From NCBI GenBank assembly GCA_015680685.1, contig MNCI01005009.1, positions 417,763-471,481 on the forward strand: a stretch of 53,719 nucleotides of DNA, read 5' to 3'. This stretch comes from Gnetum montanum. Taxonomy: Eukaryota > Streptophyta > Gnetopsida > Gnetales > Gnetaceae. This document shows, piece after piece, positions 20,749 to 31,203 of this stretch. Below the pieces are notes generated by a model, which made no database searches, was not told where the DNA came from, and worked only from the letters and a program-made list of their open reading frames with translations. Numbering within the stretch: position 1 is the first letter of the stretch; every line of letters starts with the position of its first letter. A program made the position numbers and the translations under genes.

Positions 20749-22121
20749 ATGTTAGGGAACTTTATAGAATGTACCAAATTTTTAAGATTTTTCTGAAATT
20801 AAACAATGTAAACTAAGGACATATGAATGAGTGTTAAGGGGTTCCAGGGTAATTCAACTAGTTCTGAAGGCATGAAAATTATGATGGTGTGGAATTTATC
20901 AATAAGGACCTCAGATGGTAAGGGGGAGAAAAAGGCTATGTGATTGTTCATAAGAACGTTTGAATCAAAGGGATTGTAATAAAGGAAAAAATATCATTGA
21001 CAATATACTGAGGGTAATAGATGGTGTGTGGAAGATGTGTTACAAGTGCAAATTACAAAAAATTACACAAGTGGTTCCTCCCCAAAGCAGGTTCCAACCT
21101 ATAATGCCCTTGCATAACCACACTTAAAAGTGTCTATAGGTACTAGAAGGGTTAAATGTAATCCACACTGGTTCCACAAAACCCACACATGTAAGTATCA
21201 CCGAAATGAGATAAGAATTCTATGCTACACAAGACACAAGCTATAATTACATGAATAGCGAGATGAGACAAACTATAGAAGGGATTGTAGAGATTGGGAC
21301 ATGAGATAACTGACCCAGGGCATAATGAATCCTACATGTAAAGCATGATTAATGTGTCATTAACCCATCATTCCAAGATCAAGACCAAGTCCATGCCTCT
21401 GATTAGTGACATCACATTGTTTCATCCCATGATGAGCAACTATGAGAGTACTAGAACAACAAGGTGTACGACCACTTGGAATTTTGTTCAAGGGAGGAGT
21501 GATTTTTGTTTTGTGGCACTTTCTTTGTTTTTTTTTTCTTTTTTTCTTCTTCTTCTTTTTTTGATTGCTGAGTTCAGAGAAGTTGCCAACTGTTAGGCAT
21601 GGGTGCATGTCTTTTCAGTGGGACCCCCTAGAACAACATTGTATTTTTGAGTGCCTTTTGATTACTCTTACTCCCATTTTGCGTTAGATCTACAAGGATC
21701 TTAGTACAACCACATTGCATGATAACTTCCACAGATGTCACCAAAGAGAATTCGCAAGTCCCCTCGATGTCACACCCTAATCATTCCCTCTAGATCCATC
21801 CTTCTTCATTCTGGGTACAATGAACATGAAATTAATTTTAAATTTTAAGAATGTTAAGAATATCATTGTACCCTTGAATAGAACCTCTTATTTGTAGAAT
21901 GGATGAGTGGGTGTAATGGGCTCACTATCCAAATAATTGATTGTTCGAGACTCGATAACATAGAACACACCTCAACCAACAAGCCACATGAGTGTTTTAT
22001 TCTTAGATGAGATTACTTAGAAAAAGATAAAAAAAAAGTCAAAAAGATAAAATAAGAAATTGAAAAATGAAAAATTTGAAAACAAAAAATTGTAAAATTA
22101 AAGAAAATGGAAAAATATTTA
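20749..22121 (-). other. E2 non-coding 3' region
   Basis: No gene. It is collinear in patches with the post-integrase region of E3 (29800-31140) and of E4 (38540-39600): the CTTGCATAACC block (21110), the GGTAACATGTC-like/GGGTGCATGTC block (21600) and the ATGTCACACC block (21765). It includes a pyrimidine-rich tract of T-runs and TTC at 21523-21562. Confidence 0.55.
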
Positions 22122-23950
22122 TTAATCCTGGTTATTATTAAAATGAGGAATATCCCCCATAACTAAATGGTTGATCATGACAAGGATTAATAAATAAACG
22201 ATGAGGATCCTTGCATGTTGGAAATACTGAAACTCGATCATACCTACCGCATTGGGGTTCACAGACCTAATTATAGTAAGCATAGAGGGGAAATTTATAA
22301 GATGTGGTTCCTGGATAAAGAGTTGACCCACTATGATGCTTGATACCATAAGATGGTATGCAAGGATCAGGATGTCGTCCTCCATGGCTGTATTCATTGG
22401 GCCATATGGTTGTTGGACTGTTAATTGGTGGCCTTGATGAAGTAACATGAGGTGTTGGGTTCAAAGAGAAGGACGCACCATAGTGTTGGATTTGTGCTGA
22501 GTTGGAGAATGCAGTGGCCTTGGAACTATGTTGTCCCTTGCTACAGTCATGTCTAAAGAAGGGACGCCTTCAATGTTGAGGAGGTCTCTCACTACTATTG
22601 GCAATAGTAGTACAAGTAACATTCATGGGTTGTTTCTGTGGTGCAGATAATTCAAGAATAGTTGGTGGAAATGTAGAAGGGGGGAAAGGATGAGAATGTT
22701 GAAATTTGGGAGAAGTGTAAGGTACACAAGGTGGTGGTTGTGTTGAGGACATGGGCTAATAGTACCAAGGAGAATCATAATGCAACAAAATAGAGTATGT
22801 TGACCTAGTTGGGGCAACAGGATGTTAGACTTAATAAGCATTTGGATTCAAATGATATGAAGGGTGTCTGTAGTTTAGGGATGACTTTCCTCATGACTGG
22901 GATTGTCACCACTATGATTGAACACAGTATCTTTGTACAAACTCTGGGTGTAACGTGTTTTCCCAATGCTCGTATAAATGCAAAAAGATTGAGCATTGGT
23001 CCTTGGGGTGATCATACAGGTAAATGTTGCATTCATACGTATGATCGGTAGTTGAGCTCTTATTTTCCTCATCCCTTCTTTCTGATCATCTAATGATATT
23101 GTGTTTTGCTTCTCGAGTTGTCAAAACTCTATCTCCAATATTAGTGATATATTCCCCACACTTTTTATGCATCCATTCCAGCATCTTATTGATATTTGCC
23201 TCGATTTCATCTAATGATTGTTGTACTGGCAAAGATGGTTCTTCCTCCTTGAGATAGGTTGATTTCTCCTTTTTGTGTTAATGGACCTCTATTAAGTTGA
23301 GATTTTGGTCACGTTGATGTTTTTCAACACTCTCCCATCTAGCCATTTCTCCTTCTTCTTTTGCTACCCACTTAATAAGCTCTTGGAATTAATGGGTTCA
23401 TAGTTTGTATAGTTGACCTTCGGCATACATCCCTAGGGTCTCTCTTGTTTCATCATGAAGCCCATCAATGATATGGTACATTAGCCTTTCCTTGGAGAAC
23501 TCATGGCCTAGAAAGTTTTTTAACAGTGCATAATATCTTTCTAAGGCCATGTTCAAGGGTTCATGTTGTGCTTGTTTCCACTCTTGGATTTGTTTCCTCA
23601 AGACTAACACTCTTGCATAGGCTTGATATCTTTTGTTAAAGAGTTCTACCATTTTTGGCCAATGTCGTATTGAATTTGGTTTTAACGATCTATACCATAC
23701 CTTTTCTTGGTCCATGAGTGTCATAGGAAAGAGCTTGAGTTTTTTCCAACCATTATCAATGTTGTTCCATGCATAGGCATCATAGAAAGATTTTAAATGT
23801 TGTTGTGAATCTAAGTCATAGCCTCCTGATAAATTGAAAAAGTTGTTTAAATCAAGCCTAGGTAGACAACACTCTTTATGATGCCTACGGGAGATTCGAA
23901 TAGCGTTTTGTATTATCGTAGTCTTGTAGGAGAGGCATGATTGTGAAATT
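22122..23950 (-). pseudogene. E2 gag polyprotein
   Basis: Best-preserved gypsy gag here. From the N-terminus: FFNLSGGYDLDSQQHLKSF, DAYAWNNIDNGWKKLKLFPM, then the open core 23724-23398 with WYRSLKPNSIRHWPKMVE, FNKRYQAYARVLVLRKQIQ and YYALLKNFLGHEFSKERL, ending MYAEGQLYKL. A charged linker with helical repeats follows. Next is the knuckle (about 22995-23033) reading CNIYLYDHPKDQC, where the usual second Cys is Tyr. The C-terminus is Pro/Gln/His-rich (22752-22267: QPPPCVPYTSPKFQHSHPFP), ending at 22122-22130. Only a handful of stops and at most small frame slips. The 5' end is about 110 bp from the primer site. Gag would package element RNA, here in trans with another element's enzymes. Confidence 0.8.
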
Positions 23951-24061
23951 GTGTGTGAATTTGTATGTGACTTTTTGTAATTATTTTCTACCTAAAAGAT
24001 ATATCATTAACTCTTATACAGCAACCTTGTATGATATAACTAATCTATATCACTAGCACTG

Positions 24062-24080
24062 TTCCCGGTAGTGGTGCCAA
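24062..24080 (-). promoter_or_regulatory. E2 primer-binding site (tRNA-Asp type)
   Basis: On the minus strand TTGGCACCACTACCGGGAA, next to the LTR end CATCA. It matches TTGGCGCCGTTGCCGGGGA, the complement of the plant tRNA-Asp 3' end used by Athila/Tat elements, with four differences, three of them transitions (G to A) and one T to C/A-type change. Confidence 0.85.
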
Positions 24081-24146
24081 TGATGAGTGGCGAGGTATCC
24101 CTACACTCAACGATGCGAATATAAGCATTTCACGCATGATCTGGTC

Positions 24147-24651
24147 AAACTCCGTAGATAGAATAGTTGTGGTATCTAGATAGTTACTCGTAGATCGCAG
24201 TTTTCTATCTTCCCACTTCGACTAGTATTAGCTTTGTAACATATGGTTTAGTCTAGGGTGAGGCATATGATGTGTTCCTACACTAATGCTACTCTTGGGG
24301 ATAATGGGAAATAATATCAACTAAACTAGAAGAGAGAGCATGAGAGAGAATCGAAGCTAGCCTAAGTGTTATGAGAATCCATTCCTTAATCATTTGTANA
24401 AACTCCGTAGATAGAATAGTTGTGGTATCTAGATAGTTAGTCGTAGATCGCAGTTTTCTATCTTCCCACTTCGACTAGTATTAGCTTTGTAACATATGGT
24501 TTAGTCTAGGGTGAGGCATATGATGTGTTCCTACACTAATGCTACTCTTGGGGATAATGGGAAATAATATCAACTAAACTAGAAGAGAGAGCATGAGAGA
24601 GAATCGAAGCTAGCCTAAGTGTTATGAGAATCCATTCCTTAATCATTTGTA
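24147..24651. repeat. 252-bp duplication around one N (assembly join)
   Basis: 24147-24398 and 24400-24651 are identical apart from one base (C versus G near 24196/24449) and meet at a single N at 24399. The 3' LTR of the same element has this segment only once. Overlapping contig ends joined without merging is the simplest reading. Confidence 0.9.
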
Positions 24652-25085
24652 CACATCTTGAACCTCGTGCATGACTGCCACTGGGGTTACCAAGCGCATG
24701 GCCTAGGTACACTACTGGGTTACCAAGTAGTCACACTTAAATTCTTATGATTAAGTTGTACTTATTTTATGTTACTAGGAGATAAGGGCAAAGAGATATT
24801 AAATAAGAAGGTAATAAATAACAATAACAATTAAATAATTAAGCTAAGTGGATGCTACAGTGATGAAGTAATCTCGATCTTTATTGCCAATCATGTGCAT
24901 GTCCAAGTACATCACACTTGAATAAGGATGTCGTACAATTACAATCATCACACTATGGGAATGCACTAGGAGAAAAGGGTTGAGAGGAAAAACTGACAAA
25001 AATTCCCTACCTGAATACTAAAAACTATTGAAAACTTAACCCCCTTTATCAAATCTTCCTTCCTCTTATTTATAGATGAGGAGAT

Positions 25086-25216
25086 AGGCTACGATATAGT
25101 GTCTAGGCTATGATATCGTGTCTAGGCTATGATATCGCGTATGTGATATTGCATCAGCTGTGATATTGCATTTGTGATATCTCTTCACCTATGATATCAC
25201 ATACGTGATATCACGA
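25086..25216 (-). repeat. U3 array of GATATC palindromes
   Basis: Seven or eight units of roughly 17-21 bp: GATATAG, GATATCGTG, GATATCGCGTATGTGATATT, GATATTGCATTTGTGATATC, GATATCACATACGTGATATC. Perfect GATATC sites alternate with one-base decayed versions. Related units occur in E4 U3 (46639-46705). Confidence 0.85.
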
Positions 25217-25237
25217 CTAACAATTCATGACTCATCA

Positions 25238-25242
25238 GTGTT
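25238..25242. repeat. E2 target-site duplication, right copy (GTGTT)
   Basis: Matches 18495-18499 exactly. Confidence 0.9.
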
Positions 25243-25586
25243 TAATGCTCTAGAGGAAAAATGATGTTGCTATGCTAGTATCTCTACATCAACTACCTTT
25301 GTTGATGAAAGATAAATGTAAAATCAAGGTAATAAGGATTGGTATGAGCATATGAGATTCATGTTTACATAGGCACACTCTAGTCTTCATCATCATGTGT
25401 TTTTTCATTTCTCCTTTATAGCTCTTTATGGACTGATAATTTTTCTTTAAGTGTTAAAGCTATCTTGTATGTTTGACACTTAGTTATGTGTGTGTTATTA
25501 AGATTGATTAAAGGTATAAAGATAGACTCTATTATTATTGATACAACAAACTTTATCAGATTAATTACTTTGCACATATTAACACA
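25243..25586 (-). mobile_element. E1 leader fragment
   Basis: AT-rich sequence between the E2 insertion and the E1 primer site. It should hold the E1 leader and gag start, but no gag motif was seen. E1 is the oldest gypsy copy in this cluster. Confidence 0.5.
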
Positions 25587-25605
25587 TCCTCAGCAATGGT
25601 GCTAA
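25587..25605 (-). promoter_or_regulatory. E1 primer-binding site (tRNA-Asp type, decayed)
   Basis: On the minus strand TTAGCACCATTGCTGAGGA. Against TTGGCGCCGTTGCCGGGGA every difference is a transition (G to A or C to T), the signature of methyl-cytosine deamination. Confidence 0.85.
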
Positions 25606-25689
25606 TGATGAGTGGTGGAGGTGTCCCAACACTCTACCATACAAGTCATGAGTATCTGCATGCAACCAAATCATAATTTGTTGATGGAT
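25606..25689 (-). repeat. E1 5' LTR, left fragment
   Basis: TGATGAGTGGTGGAGGTGTC directly after the primer site, then sequence equivalent to the first 84 bp of the E2 LTR. It is interrupted by the E3 3' LTR at 25690; the LTR resumes at 38401. Confidence 0.75.
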
Positions 25690-26009
25690 TAATGAGTGGA
25701 GAGTATATCCTATGCCCAACCGTATGAATTACAAGCATTCACATGAAATCTAGTTGAATTTTGTAGACCTTAAGTTCCCATGTACACTGGTTCTAGGAGA
25801 TGAAATCTAACCATGACTATCATTGTCTTCCCAACTATGATTAGACATCCCATAAACATGACTGGTGAGCATGTATTTATAGAGTTTATTATGGAGCTAT
25901 GTTGACAAGGCCTTGTAAACATAGTAAATTCTATGTCAACATAGACCCATCAATGGAACAACACCATGTTGATGGGGGCCCATCGACATGACACTTTGAC
26001 ACTTCATCA
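25690..26009 (-). repeat. E3 3' LTR with internal deletion
   Basis: Begins TAATGAGTGG and ends TTCATCA. It aligns with the 5' LTR (37478-38400) but lacks about 562 bp between two CAACTA hexamers (37619-37624 and 38181-38186 in the 5' copy; single CAACTA at 25832-25837 here). It also has fewer U3 repeat units. The TATA box CTATAAATACATG (minus strand, near 25880) is kept. Confidence 0.8.
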
Positions 26010-26048
26010 TACCCCCACAACTAAATGAAAACTTGTTCTTGAGTTCCT
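26010..26048 (-). promoter_or_regulatory. E3 polypurine tract and upstream box
   Basis: On the minus strand the 39 bases end AGTTGTGGGGGTA directly before the 3' LTR. The whole stretch matches the plus-strand box 650-688 before the E0 LTR, with only transitions. Confidence 0.85.
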
Positions 26049-26245
26049 TTACAAAATTAAAAAGGTATGGAATTATTAACTAACTCTTGAAATAACAACT
26101 TGACATAACAAATCTAAGTTTCTGACTATACATATCAACATTATTACAAAAATTTGTTGTGTTCATCACATAAAATTAAACATTAAGACATGACTACTCA
26201 AACTAGATAACACATCCTTTGATGGCATGAAGTTGGTTGATACGA

Positions 26246-29103
26246 TTAAATAGTCCTAGGTGGTGGAGGCTCCTAAGGTTCTAAAGGACCTTAACTAGCT
26301 TTGGATGTGCATGGAGGCTAAGGTAGTTATGGCTATCTTGCTGTAGCTACTACCTTCGATGGAAGGAAAAAGGCATTCAATAATGTCTTTATCTTTTCCT
26401 CCTTGCTTTGGGAATCATTCACAGTCCACACAACATCATCAATGTGGGCTAGAATGGGGATATTCCATAGATAGGGAATTATTGGAAATAGCACCTTGAT
26501 GTTGATGAACTAGGTAGTGAATTGTTTGTGTTCAACATTGAATGCCTTTACTACATTCTGTAGCTCCTAGTAGTCATTCATTCTTTTGGCTAGGCTCTTG
26601 GCAATAGATCTCGGATTAGTATATTCTCCCTTAAGAACCTCAAGTTTAGCATTTGGCACCACAAGCTTTTGCTTAGTGTCCTTGTGATGCTTGAAGTTAA
26701 CCTTGTACATCAAGTACAAGCTGGCCATTTACATTTTAAGTTCTAACCATAGCCATCTGGTAGTCAACATAGCTAGGTTTGCATATTGAAGATTGGAAAG
26801 CTCCATATATTCAATCATTTCCTTTATTTGTAACTCCTTTAGGAAAATTTCTACTTTATTGTACTAATCAATCCCATCAATGATGGGTTTTCATAATTCC
26901 CATCCTTGTTGGAGTTGTTGGAGGATTTGGTTCACCTTTGCCTTTGCCACTTGAATATGTTTCTCATTTACTTCTTTTTATAGGCCAACTTGATCTCTAT
27001 AGTGATCTTTGACTCTCTCTACTTTGAGAGCCTTTGATTTCCAAGTGGCTACTTCTATTATAATATTTTGGTGAATGGCATGGACCTCCTCCATGGAGAG
27101 GTTTATATTTGTAACTACCAATCTTCTTAACTCTATGTTTGCTCTAGCTAGTTGGTCCTACTATTGATGGATAAAATTAGTCAACTATTGTTTATGTGCA
27201 TTGATATTTTATAGGTGATGGTTTTCTACAGTTAGCTGCACATTCTATTGGTGGTAAAGATCCAAGGCCTTTTGAATTTTATACTAGGTGGCCTCTACCA
27301 AGGATCAATAGAGCACCACCATCTTGATCACATCCTCAACCCCTTTAAACTTGGTGTGAAGTTGTTGAAGAGCTTCATCTCATGTCAATGCTAGGTTGAG
27401 ACATGTAGGGTCAGCAATCTAGGCTCTCAATTCAACAACTTTAGCATCCAAGAATTTATTCAACTCCTTGGCTATTTTGAGTTGTCATTTGAAAATAATG
27501 TTCTTGCCCTTTTCCTCTAGCATCTCTAACTAGGTTGCAATAATACTATCTAAAACATCAAAGACATCTGAAAGTGGTTGCTCGATTCCTACTACTTGAT
27601 CTAGCAATTGTTCATGTTGTGCTACATTTAATCTACTGCGTATGATTCCTATAGATGTTTGCATAGCTTTAAGTGAAGTTATGTCTAGTATAGACATTGT
27701 AGGTGCATTGAGTATTTTAGAAATTCTATCAACAACCACCTCTATTGCTATTTCTTGTCCTTTGAGCTACATCACTAGTACTATTGCCTCCTCGCCTTCC
27801 TCCAAGTGCACCAAGAAGGTTGTAGCATTCCCAAAAAATTTTGGGAGTTTTTGCCATTCTAAGAGAGATATCATTACCTCTCTAACACTAGGATTTGACC
27901 TCACTGACAACTATGTTTGTTGGGCTAAGAAAATGAATCCACCTCCTTCCATGAGGTTGACTATTTAGGCCATCTCATTCAGGTGACTCATTGTTGGCTG
28001 GGACATAGATGGATCTCCACCACTTATGCTTGCTTATTACTCTTCTCACTCAAGAGTCATTCTCAGTACTCATGAAATCATTGGGATGTTGCAACAATGT
28101 TCAACATACTTTTCTGAGTGGCAAGTGGAGGTGGTGGTTGTTCCTCTTCTTGGATGATTGTTGTAGGAGATTTATCCTTCATAATCTCCACCCAATTAGT
28201 GGTCAAAGCATGTCGAATAGCATCGTTAGTGTAGTATACTAATTTTCCCCTTTGATATAGTTTTTTGATGAGGCATGGAAAGGGGAGTGCCTTCCTTCCA
28301 CATTCATTCTTCTTAAACCACTTCTCTATCTCTAGATAGATCATCTATGGAAGATTGATGGGGAATCTCCCACTCAAAGAAGCACATGCATGGGAAGAAA
28401 GGTAGTGATCTTGTTAGGCCTCACCATGGGATATAGGTGAAAGGCTGCAATCTTATAGTGGATTCTTTTTGCTAGTATGAGTACATCGTACTCCATGTGG
28501 TGAACACCATAGTATCATAGAACCCATTCCTTTTTAATGCTGAGGTCCACTTGCATCAAAATCTCAATGAGATTCACCCCAATTTTAAGTAACCTAACTA
28601 CCTTTACAATGGCTTGCACCAAGTAGAACACTAAAATGTCCTTGATTTTGACCATTGAACTAGCCTACATGTTGTTCCAAAATAGGAACATCTCTTCCAT
28701 ATATCACTCCATGCTAGAAGTGATAATTGATCACATGGGAGAGGTATTTAGTTGGACCTATACCTCTTTAGGTGCTTTCTCCAAGAAAGAGAAATTTTAA
28801 CTCCTAGAGCATTGTTTTTTGGACCTCCCTTCATATAATTTGGCTTAGGTAGGTTTCTATCAAACTCACCTCAAGGTTTGCTTACTGAGCTAGTGCCTCA
28901 TCCCAATGGGAATGTTTTGTTGTTGCCACATGTTCTAGAATATGATGAATAGATTCCACTTTGGCCTCTTCCCTAAGAGGGCCTATTGCATGGGTTGTGA
29001 TTGGTTTTTCCTGAGCTTGTTCTTGGCCCCTTTCCATTCTTGGCTATTTCTCCCTTGGTTGAGATAGTTTTCCTTCCTACACACGTTTTCCTTTTGATGC
29101 CAT
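26246..29103 (-). pseudogene. E3 ORF3 (third, 3' ORF), long coiled-coil protein
   Basis: About 950 codons from ATG at 29103 (MASKGKR) to a stop at 26246-26248 (ends EPPPPRTI), with many stops and at least two frame changes. N-terminus: PREK, RMERGQEQAQEKPITT, acidic EEAKVESIHH. Middle: ILEQHVG, VLFYLVQAIVKVV, the segment YLEIEKWFKKNECGRKALPF then PCLIKKLYQRGKLVYYTND (28344-28200), which resembles the 'x-F-P-x-L-I-x-x-L' helix of plant transposon proteins. Then EEEQPPPPLATQ. C-terminal third (27739-26600): long helices such as LNVAQHEQLLDQVVGIEQ, LQQLHTKFKGVEDVIKMV and WKSKALKVERVKDHYRDQV, probably coiled coil. Not polymerase, integrase or a clear envelope: I see no signal peptide or membrane segment. 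Homologous ends in E2 ORF3. Function unknown. Confidence 0.55.
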
Positions 29104-29517
29104 CTATGGTCACAACACATTTGTGGATTAGTAGATATAATGTGTAACATAAAATTTTTTGAATACCTTATCTCATTAATTAGTTACACTTGGCTATGGT
29201 TAGACCATGGTAGATTGATTATTTTATTAATTAATTTTTATTATAACTATCACTAGAGCTCATTAGAAAGGTTTAACTTTTTTTATTTGGTGTTTTAATG
29301 TTGATTCCTTAGTTAAACCTTTATGGAAGTTAGAAAAATGTTGAAAAATTTTCTATCAAAAATGGCATGTTTGTGATCCCCATGACTAAGAGCTTACCTT
29401 TAGGAGCTATAGGGTTAAAAAACAAAGTGATTTGAATAAATGGTTAGGAAGTTATGGGCTTTAAAAATTTGAAAAACTCTCTTGGTATTTTTGAGAAAAT
29501 GTGAAAATTTTTGAGGG
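29104..29517 (-). other. Leader between U3-like segment and E3 ORF3
   Basis: AT-rich, non-coding, about 410 bp, directly upstream of the ORF3 start codon. Confidence 0.45.
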
Positions 29518-29620
29518 TCATGCATATTTATAGTATTTTTTCATTGCATTAATGGCACCACATATATGCATAGGCTCCATCAACAGGGCCTCATTTACAA
29601 GGTCCAAAAACAATATTTTC
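29518..29620 (-). promoter_or_regulatory. U3-like segment with TATA box upstream of E3 ORF3
   Basis: On the minus strand: TTGTAAATGAGGCC, TGTTGATGGAGCC, GCCATTAATGCAATG, then ACTATAAATATGCATGACC. The E3 5' LTR has, in the same order, TTGATGAGGC, CCCATCAATGCAACTCC and TTCTATAAATATGTACTCAC. So an element-specific U3 core with TATA box recurs inside the element. It lies about 420 bp before the ORF3 start. No full LTR surrounds it. Confidence 0.5.
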
Positions 29621-31200
29621 AAACTTGAATATTTTGAAAAAATGAGGAATTTATGAATGAATTTGGGATCTATGGAGTTCCAAAAAAGCAAAAAATATGA
29701 TGAAATAATTGAAAAGGATCATTGAAAGCTTAAAAATTCAAAAATTTGATGGAGAATGTGTGAATTAAAGAAAATATGTAAAGGAGCACATAGTTAGATA
29801 TGGAAGATGAATGTATGAAAGATTCTAATCGTAATAATGCCTAAGCATAAGGTGCTTAACAAACCCAACTAAGAGATATGCAAGTGGGTCCTTCCCATAG
29901 TAGGCACATGCCCTGTTTGCCCTTGCATAACCTCAACCTAAGAAGTTTGTGGATCCCATAAGTGATTAATAATTGATGAAAATTAAGGACCAAAAACTAG
30001 AAGATGCTACTAAAGAATTCAAGTACGTCAAACAAAGACAGTGAACAAGAACATGGACACTAGTAATGAGGTGAGTTATGGGTAGCATGGACAAATGATG
30101 AGGAAAGTGGAATGAAGTTCCAAATTAAGGTCATAAAAAGTCCCTTGTGGATTTGTGTTTAAATGACTTAAGAAAATCCATCCTTATTCTAGAGTAAAAC
30201 CCATAACTTCCAGTGACTTTGCATCACCACTCCAAGATTGATCCATCCCCTTGAGACATAAGAGTGCTTCCATAAAACAACCATTGTTCCTTAAGAAGAA
30301 GAAAACAGAAGCAAGAAGTGAGAGAGGTCCTTAGTTAAAGGAGACCTTCAGGCATGGGTAACATGTCTTTTTAGTCCCATAACCAATGCTCGTAGCTCAT
30401 TTATTTGTCTAGGGATGTGCTTTGAATTTCCATATATATATATATATTATATTATTTTATTTTTTCTCTTTTTTTCATTGGGATGGAAACCACACCATGC
30501 AAAGACTTATTTAACTTCCTATTATTGGTTGATATGAAACGATAAGAAGTTTATAAAAACACTAATGCACCCAAGTAAGTAGAAGAGTAAAATGAGTATT
30601 GAGTATCCTTGTAGTCACACCTTGTGCAAACCTTTGAATCCTTCCTAATTCTAGAAACTACCAAGGTCATAAATTTATTAAAAGTCTATTTAATGAAAGG
30701 GATCTCATACTTCCAAAATAAGGAAAATCATGGATTTTGTATATGGGTAGATGTCATGGACTCATTTCCTATTCTATGAAAAAGAAACCATGTCTTAAAC
30801 ATAGGTACAAAAATTTAGAAATAGAAACCAGACATTAGCAAATAAAACATTAAGCACAAATCACCATTAGCAATAGCTACAACACCATTGTGTCCTATTG
30901 GCATAAAGCATGTTTATTAACAAAAATTAGAAAATCACACTAAAATAATGTAAAATATATAAGAAAGTGTAGAATATTCAAGAAAAATTTAAATGTACTA
31001 ATGATGGTGTAAAAAAATGGTGTAAAATAGGAAAAAGTTTGAAAAATCAAAAAGGTATAAAATAAATAATTTACAAAAAAAAAATTGTAAAACAAAAAAT
31101 AGAAAAACTGAGGAGCCATGTATGATTAACATGGATGGCCATCACCCCCATGATTAATTTGGAAGGAGGAGACCCAAAAAATTAAGCATGGTTGTCCATC
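29621..31200 (-). other. E3 post-integrase non-coding region
   Basis: No gene. Shared with E4 (38540-39600) and in part with E2 (21000-22120): GTCCCTTGTG, CTTAGTTA-AGG, GACCTTCAGGCATGGGTAAC, ATGTCTTT(T/C)TAGT-CCATAACCA and GGTCACACC blocks in the same order. Contains an (AT)n tract at about 30430-30450. Between 30990 and 31120 it is nearly all A/T. Confidence 0.6.
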
Positions 31201-31203
31201 CAT

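Larger units (their letters stand above)
18500..25237 (-). mobile_element. E2: gypsy element with LTRs, gag and ORF3 but no pol
   Basis: About 6.7 kb on the minus strand, bounded by TGATGAGT...ACTCATCA and by the duplication GTGTT on both sides. Order in element direction: 5' LTR (25237-24081), primer site (24080-24062), gag (about 23950-22122), non-coding stretch (22121-20749), U3-like segment (20748-20690), ORF3 (20203-19436), 3' LTR (about 19330-18500). Protease, RT, RNase H and integrase are absent, so it would have depended on a relative such as E3 or E4 for enzymes. LTR arms are roughly 90% identical over their shared part, mostly transitions. No canonical polypurine tract is visible beside the 3' LTR. 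Confidence 0.85.
24081..25237 (-). repeat. E2 5' LTR (contains an assembly duplication)
   Basis: TGATGAGTGG at the left, ACTCATCA at the right. TATA box CTATAAATAAG on the minus strand at about 25066-25076; AATAAAG near 24880. True length is about 904 bp once the duplicated 252 bp around the N at 24399 is discounted. U3 (25081-25237) is filled with GATATC palindromes. Confidence 0.85.

Noticed and set aside
21523-21562. Pyrimidine tract as a polypurine tract of E2 (minus strand)
   Set aside because: Purine-rich on the minus strand but far from the 3' LTR and lacking the G-run and LTR start seen in E0 and E3.
30425-30455. (AT)n tract as a regulatory element
   Set aside because: A simple dinucleotide run in an AT-rich non-coding part of E3; nothing else supports a function.
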